DNA of 33,366 nucleotides from Streptomyces hayashii (GTDB taxonomy: Bacteria; Actinomycetota; Actinomycetes; Streptomycetales; Streptomycetaceae), in assembly GCF_024539815.1 (NCBI RefSeq), contig NZ_JAHHIU010000153.1, positions 1-33,366 on the forward strand. The letters run 5' to 3'. Made by a program: the position numbers and the translations under genes. Below, piece after piece: positions 27,273-33,366 of the stretch (the stretch's first letter is position 1; each line of letters begins with the position of its first letter). A model generated the notes under the pieces. That model was not told where the DNA came from. It was given only the letters and a program-made list of their open reading frames with translations, and made no database searches.

Positions 27273-28889
27273 ATGCGTGGTGCCAAGAGCGCCAAGTGGG
27301 TTGCGATAGCCGCCGTTGTGGCGCTGGGTGCGACGGCCTGTGGCGGTGGCGGGGACTCGGGCAGCTCGGCCAAGGGCGACGGCACCGTGGCGGTGGAGAT
27401 CGGCGAACCGCAGAACAGCCTGGTTCCCACCAACACGTACGAGACCGAGGGCGGCCAGGTCATCAACGCCCTCTTCACGGGTCTGACCAAGCTTGACGCC
27501 AGCAACAAGGTCGTCAACGCGATGGCGGAGTCGATCGACTCCAAGGACAACAAGGTCTGGACGATCAAGCTCAAGTCGGGCTACACCTTCCACAACGGGG
27601 AGAAGGTCACCGCCCAGTCGTTCATCGACGCGTGGAACTACGGCGCGAACCAGACCAACGCCCAGCAGACCAACCCGCTGTTCAGCCACATCCAGGGCTA
27701 CAGCGACCTGAACCCGGGCGAGGGCAAGAAGCCCACGACCGACAAGCTCTCCGGTCTGAAGGCCGTCGGCGACGACACGCTGCAGGTCACCCTGACCGGC
27801 GCGTTCTCCGCCTTCCCGTCGCAGCTCTCGTTCACCGCGTTCGTGCCGCTGCCCAAGGCGTTCTTCAAGGACCCCAAGGGCTTCGGCGAGGCCCCGATCG
27901 GCAACGGCCCCTTCGAGATGAAGGGCAAGTTCAAGCACAACGAGTCGATCAGCACCACGAAGTACGACAAGTACCCGGACGCCTCGAAGATCGAGGTCAA
28001 GGGCGTCAACTTCAAGATCTACTCGAACCTGGACACCGCCTACAAGGACCTCGTCGCGGGCAACCTCGACAGCCTCCTGACGATCCCGACCTCGGGTCTG
28101 CCGACGTACAAGAAGGACCTGCCGAACCGCACGATCGACGAGCCCGACTCGGCCGTCGGCTACATCGGCTTCCCGGTCAAGTACAACAAGGCCTTCCAGA
28201 ACGCGGATCTGCGCAAGGCGATCTCCATGTCGATCGACCGGAAGACGATCTCCGACAAGATCTTCCTCGGCGCCCGTACCCCCGCGGACGACTACATCAG
28301 CCCCATCATCGACGGCTACCGCAAGGGCGCGTGCGGTGAGGCCTGCACGCTGAACCCGGCCAAGGCCAAGGAGCTGTACAAGAAGAGCGGCGGGCTGCCC
28401 GGCAACACGCTGGAGATCGGCTACAACGCCGACGGCGGTCACAAGGAATGGGTCGAGGCGGTCGCCAACCAGATCCAGCAGAACCTGGGCGTCAAGGTGA
28501 CGGCCAAGCCGTTCGAGCAGTTCCAGACGATCCTGAACGACCTGGACGCCAAGAAGTACAGCGGCGCCTTCCGGATGGCCTGGAGCATGGACTACCCGGA
28601 CGCGGAGGACTACCTCCGTCCGGTCTTCTCCAAGGAAGCCATCGCCAACGGCTCGAACTACTCGGGTTACGTCAACGAGGACTTCGAGAAGCTCCTCGTC
28701 CAGGGCGACCAGGCTCCGTCGCACGAGGAGGCCGTCAAGAAGTACCAGGAGGCGGACGACGTCCTGCTCAAGGACCTGCCGTACATCCCGGTGTACTTCT
28801 ACACGATGAACGCGGGCTTCAGCGACAAGATCAAGTCGATGAAGGTCGCCGGTCACCAGATCCTGTGGGACACGGTCAAGCTCAGCTGA
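27273..28889 (+). CDS. Oligopeptide ABC transporter solute-binding lipoprotein
   Basis: A 538-aa family-5 binding protein. The N-terminus MRGAKSAKWVAIAAVVALGATAC is a lipoprotein signal with C23 as the lipidated residue; the lipobox is relaxed (ATAC, Ala at -3), as often in Streptomyces. The fold shows VAVEIGEPQNSLVPTNTYE, WTIKLKSGYTFHNGEKVTAQSFIDAW (a family-5 signature), IGNGPFEMK, LRKAISMSIDR and IPVYFYTMNAGFSD. It captures peptides outside the membrane for the permease/ATPase complex encoded downstream. ATG 27273 is preferred over 27258 because AGGAGGAG (27261-27268) sits just before it. An intercistronic double hairpin follows the stop. The operon recalls bldK and dpp/opp systems, but the gene order here (binding protein first) does not by itself identify it as bldK. 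Confidence 0.94.
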   Translation: MRGAKSAKWVAIAAVVALGATACGGGGDSGSSAKGDGTVAVEIGEPQNSLVPTNTYETEGGQVINALFTGLTKLDASNKVVNAMAESIDSKDNKVWTIKLKSGYTFHNGEKVTAQSFIDAWNYGANQTNAQQTNPLFSHIQGYSDLNPGEGKKPTTDKLSGLKAVGDDTLQVTLTGAFSAFPSQLSFTAFVPLPKAFFKDPKGFGEAPIGNGPFEMKGKFKHNESISTTKYDKYPDASKIEVKGVNFKIYSNLDTAYKDLVAGNLDSLLTIPTSGLPTYKKDLPNRTIDEPDSAVGYIGFPVKYNKAFQNADLRKAISMSIDRKTISDKIFLGARTPADDYISPIIDGYRKGACGEACTLNPAKAKELYKKSGGLPGNTLEIGYNADGGHKEWVEAVANQIQQNLGVKVTAKPFEQFQTILNDLDAKKYSGAFRMAWSMDYPDAEDYLRPVFSKEAIANGSNYSGYVNEDFEKLLVQGDQAPSHEEAVKKYQEADDVLLKDLPYIPVYFYTMNAGFSDKIKSMKVAGHQILWDTVKLS

Positions 28890-28903
28890 CCCGAGTCTGA
28901 GCA

Positions 28904-28967
28904 GTTCCGAAACACTGCGGAACAGGGTGAGCAGGGGGGCGCTTCACCAGCCTTCCCCTGCTCACCC
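28904..28967 (+). terminator. Double hairpin between lipoprotein and permease genes
   Basis: Hairpin 1: GTTCCG (28904-28909) / CGGAAC (28918-28923). Hairpin 2: a perfect 13-bp stem, gggtgagcagggg (28925-28937) / cccctgctcaccc (28955-28967), loop 17. They fill the 152-bp gap inside the operon. Such structures usually protect the 3' end of the binding-protein mRNA or terminate part of transcription, so that the lipoprotein is made in excess. Confidence 0.65.
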
Positions 28968-29041
28968 CTTCTGCCGTCTCCCGTCCGACAGTGCCGCCTT
29001 CCCGGCAGCGGGCGGGTCGAGCATCCCCCTCTGGAGTACCG

Positions 29042-29968
29042 ATGGGCCGATACGTCGTGCGCCGCCTCCTGCAGGTAATCCCTGTGGCGATTGGCGTCAC
29101 GTTCATCATCTTCTGCCTGGTCTTCGCTCTGCCCGGCGACCCGATCCAGGCACTGGCCGGCGACAAGCGCGCCGACCCCAACGTCGCGGCGATCCTCCGC
29201 GCGCACTACCACCTCAACGAACCGCTGTACCAGCAGTACTGGCACTACATCAGCGGCGTCTTCACCGGTGACCTCGGCGAGACGTACAACGGACGTGCCA
29301 TCACCGACATCGTGTCGGAGCGGTTCCCCGTCACCCTGAAGCTGGGCCTGACCGCCTTCGTCCTCGAAGCCGTCATCGGTGTCGTGGCGGGCATCTTCTC
29401 CGCGCTCAAGCGGGGCAAGTTCCTCGACAACGTGGTGCTGGTCTCCACCCTGGTGCTGATCTCGATCCCCGTCTTCGTCCTGGGCAGCGTGCTCCAGCTC
29501 GAATTCGGCGTGAACCTCAAGATCACGCCGGTGGCCGGCATCCAGCAGGGCTGGCCGCAGAGTTACATCCTTCCCGCCATCGTGCTCGCCGCGACCTCGA
29601 TGGCGTACATCGCCCGGCTCACCCGGGCGAGCATGACGGAGTCGATCCGCGCCGACTACGTGCGCACCGCGATCGCCAAGGGGCTGCCGCAGCGCCGGGT
29701 CATCGGCCTGCACGCCCTGCGCAACTCCCTGATTCCGGTCATCACGTTCCTGGGCTTCGACCTCGGCGCCCTCATGGGCGGCGCCATCATCACCGAGCGC
29801 GTGTTCAACATGCCCGGCATCGGCGGCCAGTTGGCCCAGTCCCTCTATCTGCGCGAGCGTCCCGTCGTGGTCGGGCTGGTCACCCTCCTGGTGCTGATCT
29901 ACCTGGTGGCGAACCTTCTCGTAGACCTGATGTACGCCGTGCTCGACCCGAGGATCCGCTATGAGTGA
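29042..29968 (+). CDS. Oligopeptide ABC transporter permease (DppB/OppB-like)
   Basis: A 308-aa inner-membrane permease. It starts MGRYVVRRLLQVIPVAIGVTFIIF, the standard DppB/OppB beginning, with helix 1 at about 9-30 and PGDP just after it. Further helices lie near 100-120, 135-155, 180-200, 235-255 and 280-302. The EAA loop that contacts the ATPases is ADYVRTAIAKGLPQRRVIGLHALRNSLIP. GGAG lies five bases before ATG 29042. The last eight bases overlap the next permease gene (ATGAGTGA), so translation is coupled. It forms the channel with the second permease. Confidence 0.95.
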   Translation: MGRYVVRRLLQVIPVAIGVTFIIFCLVFALPGDPIQALAGDKRADPNVAAILRAHYHLNEPLYQQYWHYISGVFTGDLGETYNGRAITDIVSERFPVTLKLGLTAFVLEAVIGVVAGIFSALKRGKFLDNVVLVSTLVLISIPVFVLGSVLQLEFGVNLKITPVAGIQQGWPQSYILPAIVLAATSMAYIARLTRASMTESIRADYVRTAIAKGLPQRRVIGLHALRNSLIPVITFLGFDLGALMGGAIITERVFNMPGIGGQLAQSLYLRERPVVVGLVTLLVLIYLVANLLVDLMYAVLDPRIRYE

Positions 29969-30899
29969 GAAGACGATAGAGAGGCCGACCACCGACGAGG
30001 CCGCCCTCGCCAAGGAGATCGAGGCCGACGAGAAGGCGGCGGCACGTCAGGCGAGCCTGTTCAAGGACGGCTGGGCGGACCTGCGCAAGCGTCCGATGTT
30101 CATCGTGTCGGGGCTCGTCATCGTGTTCCTGCTCGCCCTGGCGGTCGCCCCCGGTCTGTTCACGGCGCGCTCCCCGTTCTCGGACGGCTTCTGCCAGCTC
30201 CAGAACTCCATGACCCCGCCCACCTCGGGACACCTCTTCGGTTACGACGTGCAGGGCTGCGACATCTACACGCGAACCGTGTACGGAGCCCGCAACTCGA
30301 TCATCGTGGGCGTCGTGACCACCATCGTGACGACCCTCATCGGCGGTCTGGTGGGCATGCTCGCCGGTCTGGTGGGCGGCTGGATCGACGCCGTCCTGTC
30401 CCGGATCACCGAGGTCTTCTCGGCGCTTCCGCTGCTCGTCGGCGGTCTGCTGATCATGTCGATCTGGGGCGGCGGCGACGTGTGGTCGGTGTCGCTGATC
30501 ATGGCGATCCTCGGCTGGCCGCAGGTCTTCCGCATCATGCGCGGCGAGGTCATCTCCAACAAGTACAACGACTACGTGGCGGCCGCCCGGGCGCTCGGCG
30601 CGGGACCGGGGCGGATCGCGTTCCGGCACGTCCTGCCGAACACGCTCGCCCCCGTCATCGTCATCACCACGATGAACCTGGGCGTCTACATCGCGGCCGA
30701 GGCCGCCCTGTCCTACCTGGGCATCGGCATCCAGTACCCCAACATCTCGTGGGGTCTGATGATCAGCGACGCCCAGGACCGGTTCCTGACCTCGCCGCAC
30801 GCACTGCTGTTCCCGGCCGGCGCCCTGAGCATCACCGTGCTGGCGTTCATCATGCTCGGCGACGTGGTGCGCGACGCCTTCGACCCCAAGATGCGCTGA
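29961..30899 (+). CDS. Oligopeptide ABC transporter permease (DppC/OppC-like)
   Basis: A 312-aa permease. A cytosolic N-terminal segment of about 45 residues, rich in Glu/Ala/Lys, precedes helix 1 (PMFIVSGLVIVFLLALAVAPGLF), as in OppC proteins. An outer loop contains FGYDVQGCDIYTRTVYGARNS, the usual OppC DxxGRDxxSR-like region. The EAA loop is NDYVAAARALGAGPGRIAFRHVLPNTLAP. The last helix ends near LGDVVRDAFDPKMR, the standard C-terminus. The start ATG overlaps the previous gene by eight bases. An 11-base gap leads to the first ATPase. Confidence 0.95.
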   Translation: MSEKTIERPTTDEAALAKEIEADEKAAARQASLFKDGWADLRKRPMFIVSGLVIVFLLALAVAPGLFTARSPFSDGFCQLQNSMTPPTSGHLFGYDVQGCDIYTRTVYGARNSIIVGVVTTIVTTLIGGLVGMLAGLVGGWIDAVLSRITEVFSALPLLVGGLLIMSIWGGGDVWSVSLIMAILGWPQVFRIMRGEVISNKYNDYVAAARALGAGPGRIAFRHVLPNTLAPVIVITTMNLGVYIAAEAALSYLGIGIQYPNISWGLMISDAQDRFLTSPHALLFPAGALSITVLAFIMLGDVVRDAFDPKMR

Positions 30900-30910
30900 G
30901 GGAGGCGTAC

Positions 30911-31966
30911 GTGACCATCATCGATCAGACAGACGCCGTCCCGGCTCCGCGTGACGGCGGGAACACCGGCCCGCTTCTCGACGTGCGGGACCTGCACGTC
31001 GAGTTCCACACCCGTGAGGGCGTGGTCCGGGCCGTCAACGGCGTCAACTACTCCGTGAGCTCCGGTGAGACCCTCGCCGTGCTCGGCGAGTCCGGCTCCG
31101 GCAAGTCCGTGACGGCCCAGGCCATCATGGGCATCCTCGACATGCCGCCGGCCCGCATCCCCAAGGGCGAGATCCGTTTCCACGGCAAGGACATGCTCGC
31201 CATGTCCGAGGAGGAGCGGCGCAAGCTGCGCGGCGCCCGCATCGCGATGATCTTCCAGGACGCGCTGTCCGCCCTCAACCCCGTGCTCAGCGTGGGCTTC
31301 CAGCTCGGTGAGATGTTCCGCGTCCACCAGGGGATGTCCCGCAAGGACTCCAAGGCCAAGGCCGTGGAGCTGATGGACCGGGTGAAGATCCCGGCGGCCG
31401 CGGCGCGGGTGAACGACTACCCGCACCAGTTCTCCGGCGGCATGCGCCAGCGCATCATGATCGCGATGGCGCTCGCCCTGGAGCCGGACCTGATCATCGC
31501 CGACGAGCCGACCACGGCGCTCGACGTGACCGTCCAGGCCCAGGTGATGGACCTGCTCGCGGAGTTGCAGCGCGAGTACCAGATGGGCCTGATCCTCATC
31601 ACCCACGACCTGGGTGTGGTCGCGGACGTCGCCGACAAGATCGCGGTGATGTACGCGGGCCGGATCGTGGAGACCGCGCCGGTGCACGAGCTGTACAAGC
31701 GCCCCGCCCACCCGTACACGCGCGGTCTGCTCGACTCGATCCCGCGTCTGGACCAGAAGGGCCAGGAGCTCTACGCGATCAGGGGCCTGCCGCCCAACCT
31801 GCTGAAGGTGCCGAAGGGCTGTGCCTTCAACCCCCGTTGCGACCGCGCGCAGGACGTGTGCCGCACGGACGTTCCGCCGCTGGTCCAGGTGACCGAGCGG
31901 GACGGGACGGCACTGCCCGGCCGCGCCAGCGCGTGCCACTTCTGGAAGGAGACGATCCATGGCTGA
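30911..31966 (+). CDS. Oligopeptide ABC transporter ATPase (DppD/OppD-like)
   Basis: A 351-aa ATPase. Walker A GESGSGKS spans 59-66, the ABC signature is FSGGMRQR (174-181), and Walker B is LIIADEP with D198 and E199; the switch His is in LITHDLGVV. After the nucleotide domain comes the oligopeptide-transporter C-terminal extension with spaced cysteines: GCAFNPRCDRAQDVC and a later SACHFW. In mycobacterial DppD a cluster of this type was reported to bind 4Fe-4S (from memory). The GTG start has GGAGG five bases upstream. The stop overlaps the next ATG by eight bases. It pairs with the second ATPase as a heterodimer that drives peptide import. Confidence 0.95.
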   Translation: MTIIDQTDAVPAPRDGGNTGPLLDVRDLHVEFHTREGVVRAVNGVNYSVSSGETLAVLGESGSGKSVTAQAIMGILDMPPARIPKGEIRFHGKDMLAMSEEERRKLRGARIAMIFQDALSALNPVLSVGFQLGEMFRVHQGMSRKDSKAKAVELMDRVKIPAAAARVNDYPHQFSGGMRQRIMIAMALALEPDLIIADEPTTALDVTVQAQVMDLLAELQREYQMGLILITHDLGVVADVADKIAVMYAGRIVETAPVHELYKRPAHPYTRGLLDSIPRLDQKGQELYAIRGLPPNLLKVPKGCAFNPRCDRAQDVCRTDVPPLVQVTERDGTALPGRASACHFWKETIHG

Positions 31967-33107
31967 CACGACCGAGGCCACCGAGCCCGGGGACGCCACG
32001 CCCAACGTCTCCCCGCTGGAGGTCGCCGACGTGCACTCGGTGGAGGAGAAGGTCGCCGCCCTCGACGCGCCCGTCGAGCGGGGCGAGCCGATCCTCCAGG
32101 TGCGCAACCTCGTCAAGCACTTCCCGCTGACCCAGGGCATCCTCGTCAAGCGGCAGGTCGGCGCGGTGAAGGCCGTCGACGGCGTCTCCTTCGACCTGTA
32201 CCAGGGCGAGACCCTGGGCATCGTGGGCGAGTCCGGCTGCGGCAAGTCGACGGTCGCCAAGGTGCTGATGAACCTGGAGAGCGCGACCGCCGGCGAGGTC
32301 TTCTACAAGGGCCAGGACATCACCAAGCTGTCCGGGCGGGCGCTGAAGGCGGTCCGCCGGAACATCCAGATGATCTTCCAGGACCCGTACACCTCGCTCA
32401 ACCCGCGCATGACGGTGGGCGACATCATCGGCGAGCCCTTCGACATCCACCCCGACGTGGCCCCCAAGGGCGACCGGCGGCAGCGGGTGCGCGAGCTGCT
32501 CGACGTCGTCGGTCTGAACCCGGAGTACATCAACCGCTACCCGCACCAGTTCTCGGGCGGTCAGCGTCAGCGCATCGGCATCGCCCGCGGTCTGGCGCTC
32601 AACCCCGAGGTCATCATCTGCGACGAGCCGGTCTCCGCTCTGGACGTGTCCGTCCAGGCCCAGGTCATCAACCTGATGGAGCGACTGCAGGACGAGTTCA
32701 ACCTGTCCTACATCTTCATCGCGCACGACCTGTCGATCGTCCGGCACATCTCGGACCGGGTCGGGGTGATGTACCTCGGCCGGCTCGCCGAGATCGGCTC
32801 GGACGAGCAGATCTACGAGCACCCGACGCACCCCTACACCCAGGCGCTGCTGTCGGCGGTCCCGGTGCCCGACCCGGAGGCCCGTGAGGGCCGTGACCGG
32901 ATCATCCTCGTCGGTGACGTGCCGTCCCCGGCGAACCCGCCGTCCGGCTGCCGCTTCCGCACCCGTTGCTGGAAGGCCCAGGACAAGTGCGCCGAGGAGA
33001 CCCCTCTCCTGGCCGTCCCGGAGCGCTTCAAGGGGCTGGACACGCCGGCGGCCCACGAGTCGGCCTGCCACTTCGCCGAGGTGAGGGACGTCGTCCACGC
33101 GGGGTGA
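31959..33107 (+). CDS. Oligopeptide ABC transporter ATPase (DppF/OppF-like)
   Basis: A 382-aa ATPase. An acidic N-terminal extension of about 42 residues, absent from short DppF proteins, precedes ILQVRNLVKHFPL. Walker A is GESGCGKST (90-98), the signature is FSGGQRQR, and Walker B is VIICDEPVSALD; the switch His is in FIAHDLSIV. The oligopeptide C-terminal motif has cysteines too (GCRFRTRCWKAQDKC, SACHF). Its ATG lies inside the end of the previous gene (8-nt overlap), so the two ATPases should be made in equal amounts. It is the last gene of the operon and is followed 29 bases later by a strong hairpin. Confidence 0.95.
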   Translation: MADTTEATEPGDATPNVSPLEVADVHSVEEKVAALDAPVERGEPILQVRNLVKHFPLTQGILVKRQVGAVKAVDGVSFDLYQGETLGIVGESGCGKSTVAKVLMNLESATAGEVFYKGQDITKLSGRALKAVRRNIQMIFQDPYTSLNPRMTVGDIIGEPFDIHPDVAPKGDRRQRVRELLDVVGLNPEYINRYPHQFSGGQRQRIGIARGLALNPEVIICDEPVSALDVSVQAQVINLMERLQDEFNLSYIFIAHDLSIVRHISDRVGVMYLGRLAEIGSDEQIYEHPTHPYTQALLSAVPVPDPEAREGRDRIILVGDVPSPANPPSGCRFRTRCWKAQDKCAEETPLLAVPERFKGLDTPAAHESACHFAEVRDVVHAG

Positions 33108-33136
33108 CCCGCCGGGCGGAGCCTGCCCGCACACAG

Positions 33137-33173
33137 GAGAGCGGCCCGCCGGGATCCCCGGCGGGCCGCTCTC
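33137..33173. terminator. Perfect 17-bp hairpin ending the transporter operon
   Basis: gagagcggcccgccggg (33137-33153) pairs fully with the arm 33157-33173 around the loop ATC. There is no T-run, but the stem is the strongest in the window. It lies one base from a minus-strand TGA (33175-33177), so it may serve two converging genes. Confidence 0.8.
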
Positions 33174-33174
33174 G

Positions 33175-33366
33175 TCACGCTGCTTCCACTCCGGGCCCCG
33201 GACGCCGGCGTCCCTCCTCACCGGGTCGGCCGTACGGGCGAGACGGCCGGAGCCGGGGCCGACCCAGGCGCTTCTTGCGGGACGGGCGTGGTCGTCGAAG
33301 GCGCCGCCCCGCTGAGCCCGTCCCGCCGAACCGCTCCTGGACGTCCCGTGCCGCGACGGCACGGGA
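33175..33366 (-). CDS. Possible C-terminal end of a convergent gene (partial)
   Basis: On the minus strand one frame is open from the right edge to TGA at 33175-33177. It begins RAVAARDVQERFGGTG, which looks protein-like, and then turns very Arg/Pro-rich (SRKKRLGRPRLRPSRPYGRPG). A second minus frame, ending at 33218, reads as a Pro/Ala/Thr tail (APSTTTPVPQEAPGSAPAPA) with better codon bias near its end. At most one can be right, and a real gene may use either. Position right after a strong, probably shared hairpin favours a convergent gene. Family unknown. The window is too short to decide. Confidence 0.3.
   Translation of the reverse strand, partial: SRAVAARDVQERFGGTGSAGRRLRRPRPSRKKRLGRPRLRPSRPYGRPGEEGRRRPGPGVEAA
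33344..33366. repeat. Perfect 9-bp hairpin at the right window edge
   Basis: TCCCGTGCC (33344-33352) and GGCACGGGA (33358-33366) flank GCGAC. It may extend beyond the window. It could be a terminator or lie within the partial minus-strand frame; what follows cannot be seen. Confidence 0.5.

Noticed and set aside
27273..33107. Calling the transporter bldK
   Set aside because: Domain content fits, but the bldK order I recall differs, and Streptomyces genomes carry several similar oligopeptide operons, one of them near bldK. Only ortholog comparison can decide.

Overview
The window is high-GC actinobacterial DNA and almost certainly comes from a Streptomyces chromosome. Coding frames show strong G/C bias at third positions and GTG (once TTG) starts are frequent. 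Several genes have leaderless promoter architecture. The gene families are typical of the genus: a GntR/HutC regulator, a DUF4190 protein, a PAS-GAF-SpoIIE-HATPase phosphatase, AfsR/SARP regulators, TypA and an oligopeptide ABC transporter. No rRNA, tRNA, CRISPR array, insertion sequence or phage gene was seen. This looks like conserved chromosome with small variable patches.

Left part (1-8.5 kb, all plus strand): the 3' end of an SNF2-type helicase; a DUF4190 membrane protein with a septum-formation-like domain; a GntR/HutC regulator with a candidate operator in front of it; a small SPOR-like protein; a Nudix hydrolase; a two-part tandem repeat array (4871-5046); a small RsbW-like ATP-binding protein; and a large PAS-PAS-GAF-PP2C phosphatase that carries its own RsbW-like kinase domain at the C-terminus.

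Middle part (8.6-21.9 kb): a divergent pair made of a TPM-less relative of TPM-domain membrane proteins (minus) and a membrane-anchored GH18-like protein (plus); a small membrane protein; then a minus-strand four-gene respiratory operon in the order coiled-coil protein, sdhC, sdhA, sdhB. The gene order and sizes match, from memory, mycobacterial Sdh1. The 5-TM anchor carries a Cys-His-Ser-Cys-Arg-His motif that could ligate a membrane-embedded Rieske-type cluster. Divergent from this operon is a family-5 solute-binding lipoprotein with two large charged low-complexity insertions. Then come typA with a clear terminator, a convergent SAM methyltransferase, and a decayed DinB/DUF664 remnant.

Right part (21.9-33.4 kb): an AfsR-type regulator (SARP + NB-ARC + TPR, 1173 aa) and a small SARP (261 aa) lie tail to tail, 22 bp apart. 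Upstream of the first is an array of six to seven units repeating every 11 bp, the geometry of SARP or PhoP operators. A 706-bp gene-free leader region follows. Next is a complete peptide-import operon: lipoprotein, two permeases with a double hairpin after the lipoprotein gene, and two ATPases with 8-nt overlaps at two gene junctions. It ends in a 17-bp perfect hairpin. A possible convergent gene end touches the right edge.

The strongest leads are the Rieske-like motif in SdhC and its operon partner, the 11-bp-phased direct repeat array before the AfsR-like gene, the internal expansions in the solute-binding lipoprotein, and the fused phosphatase-kinase beside a stand-alone kinase paralogue.
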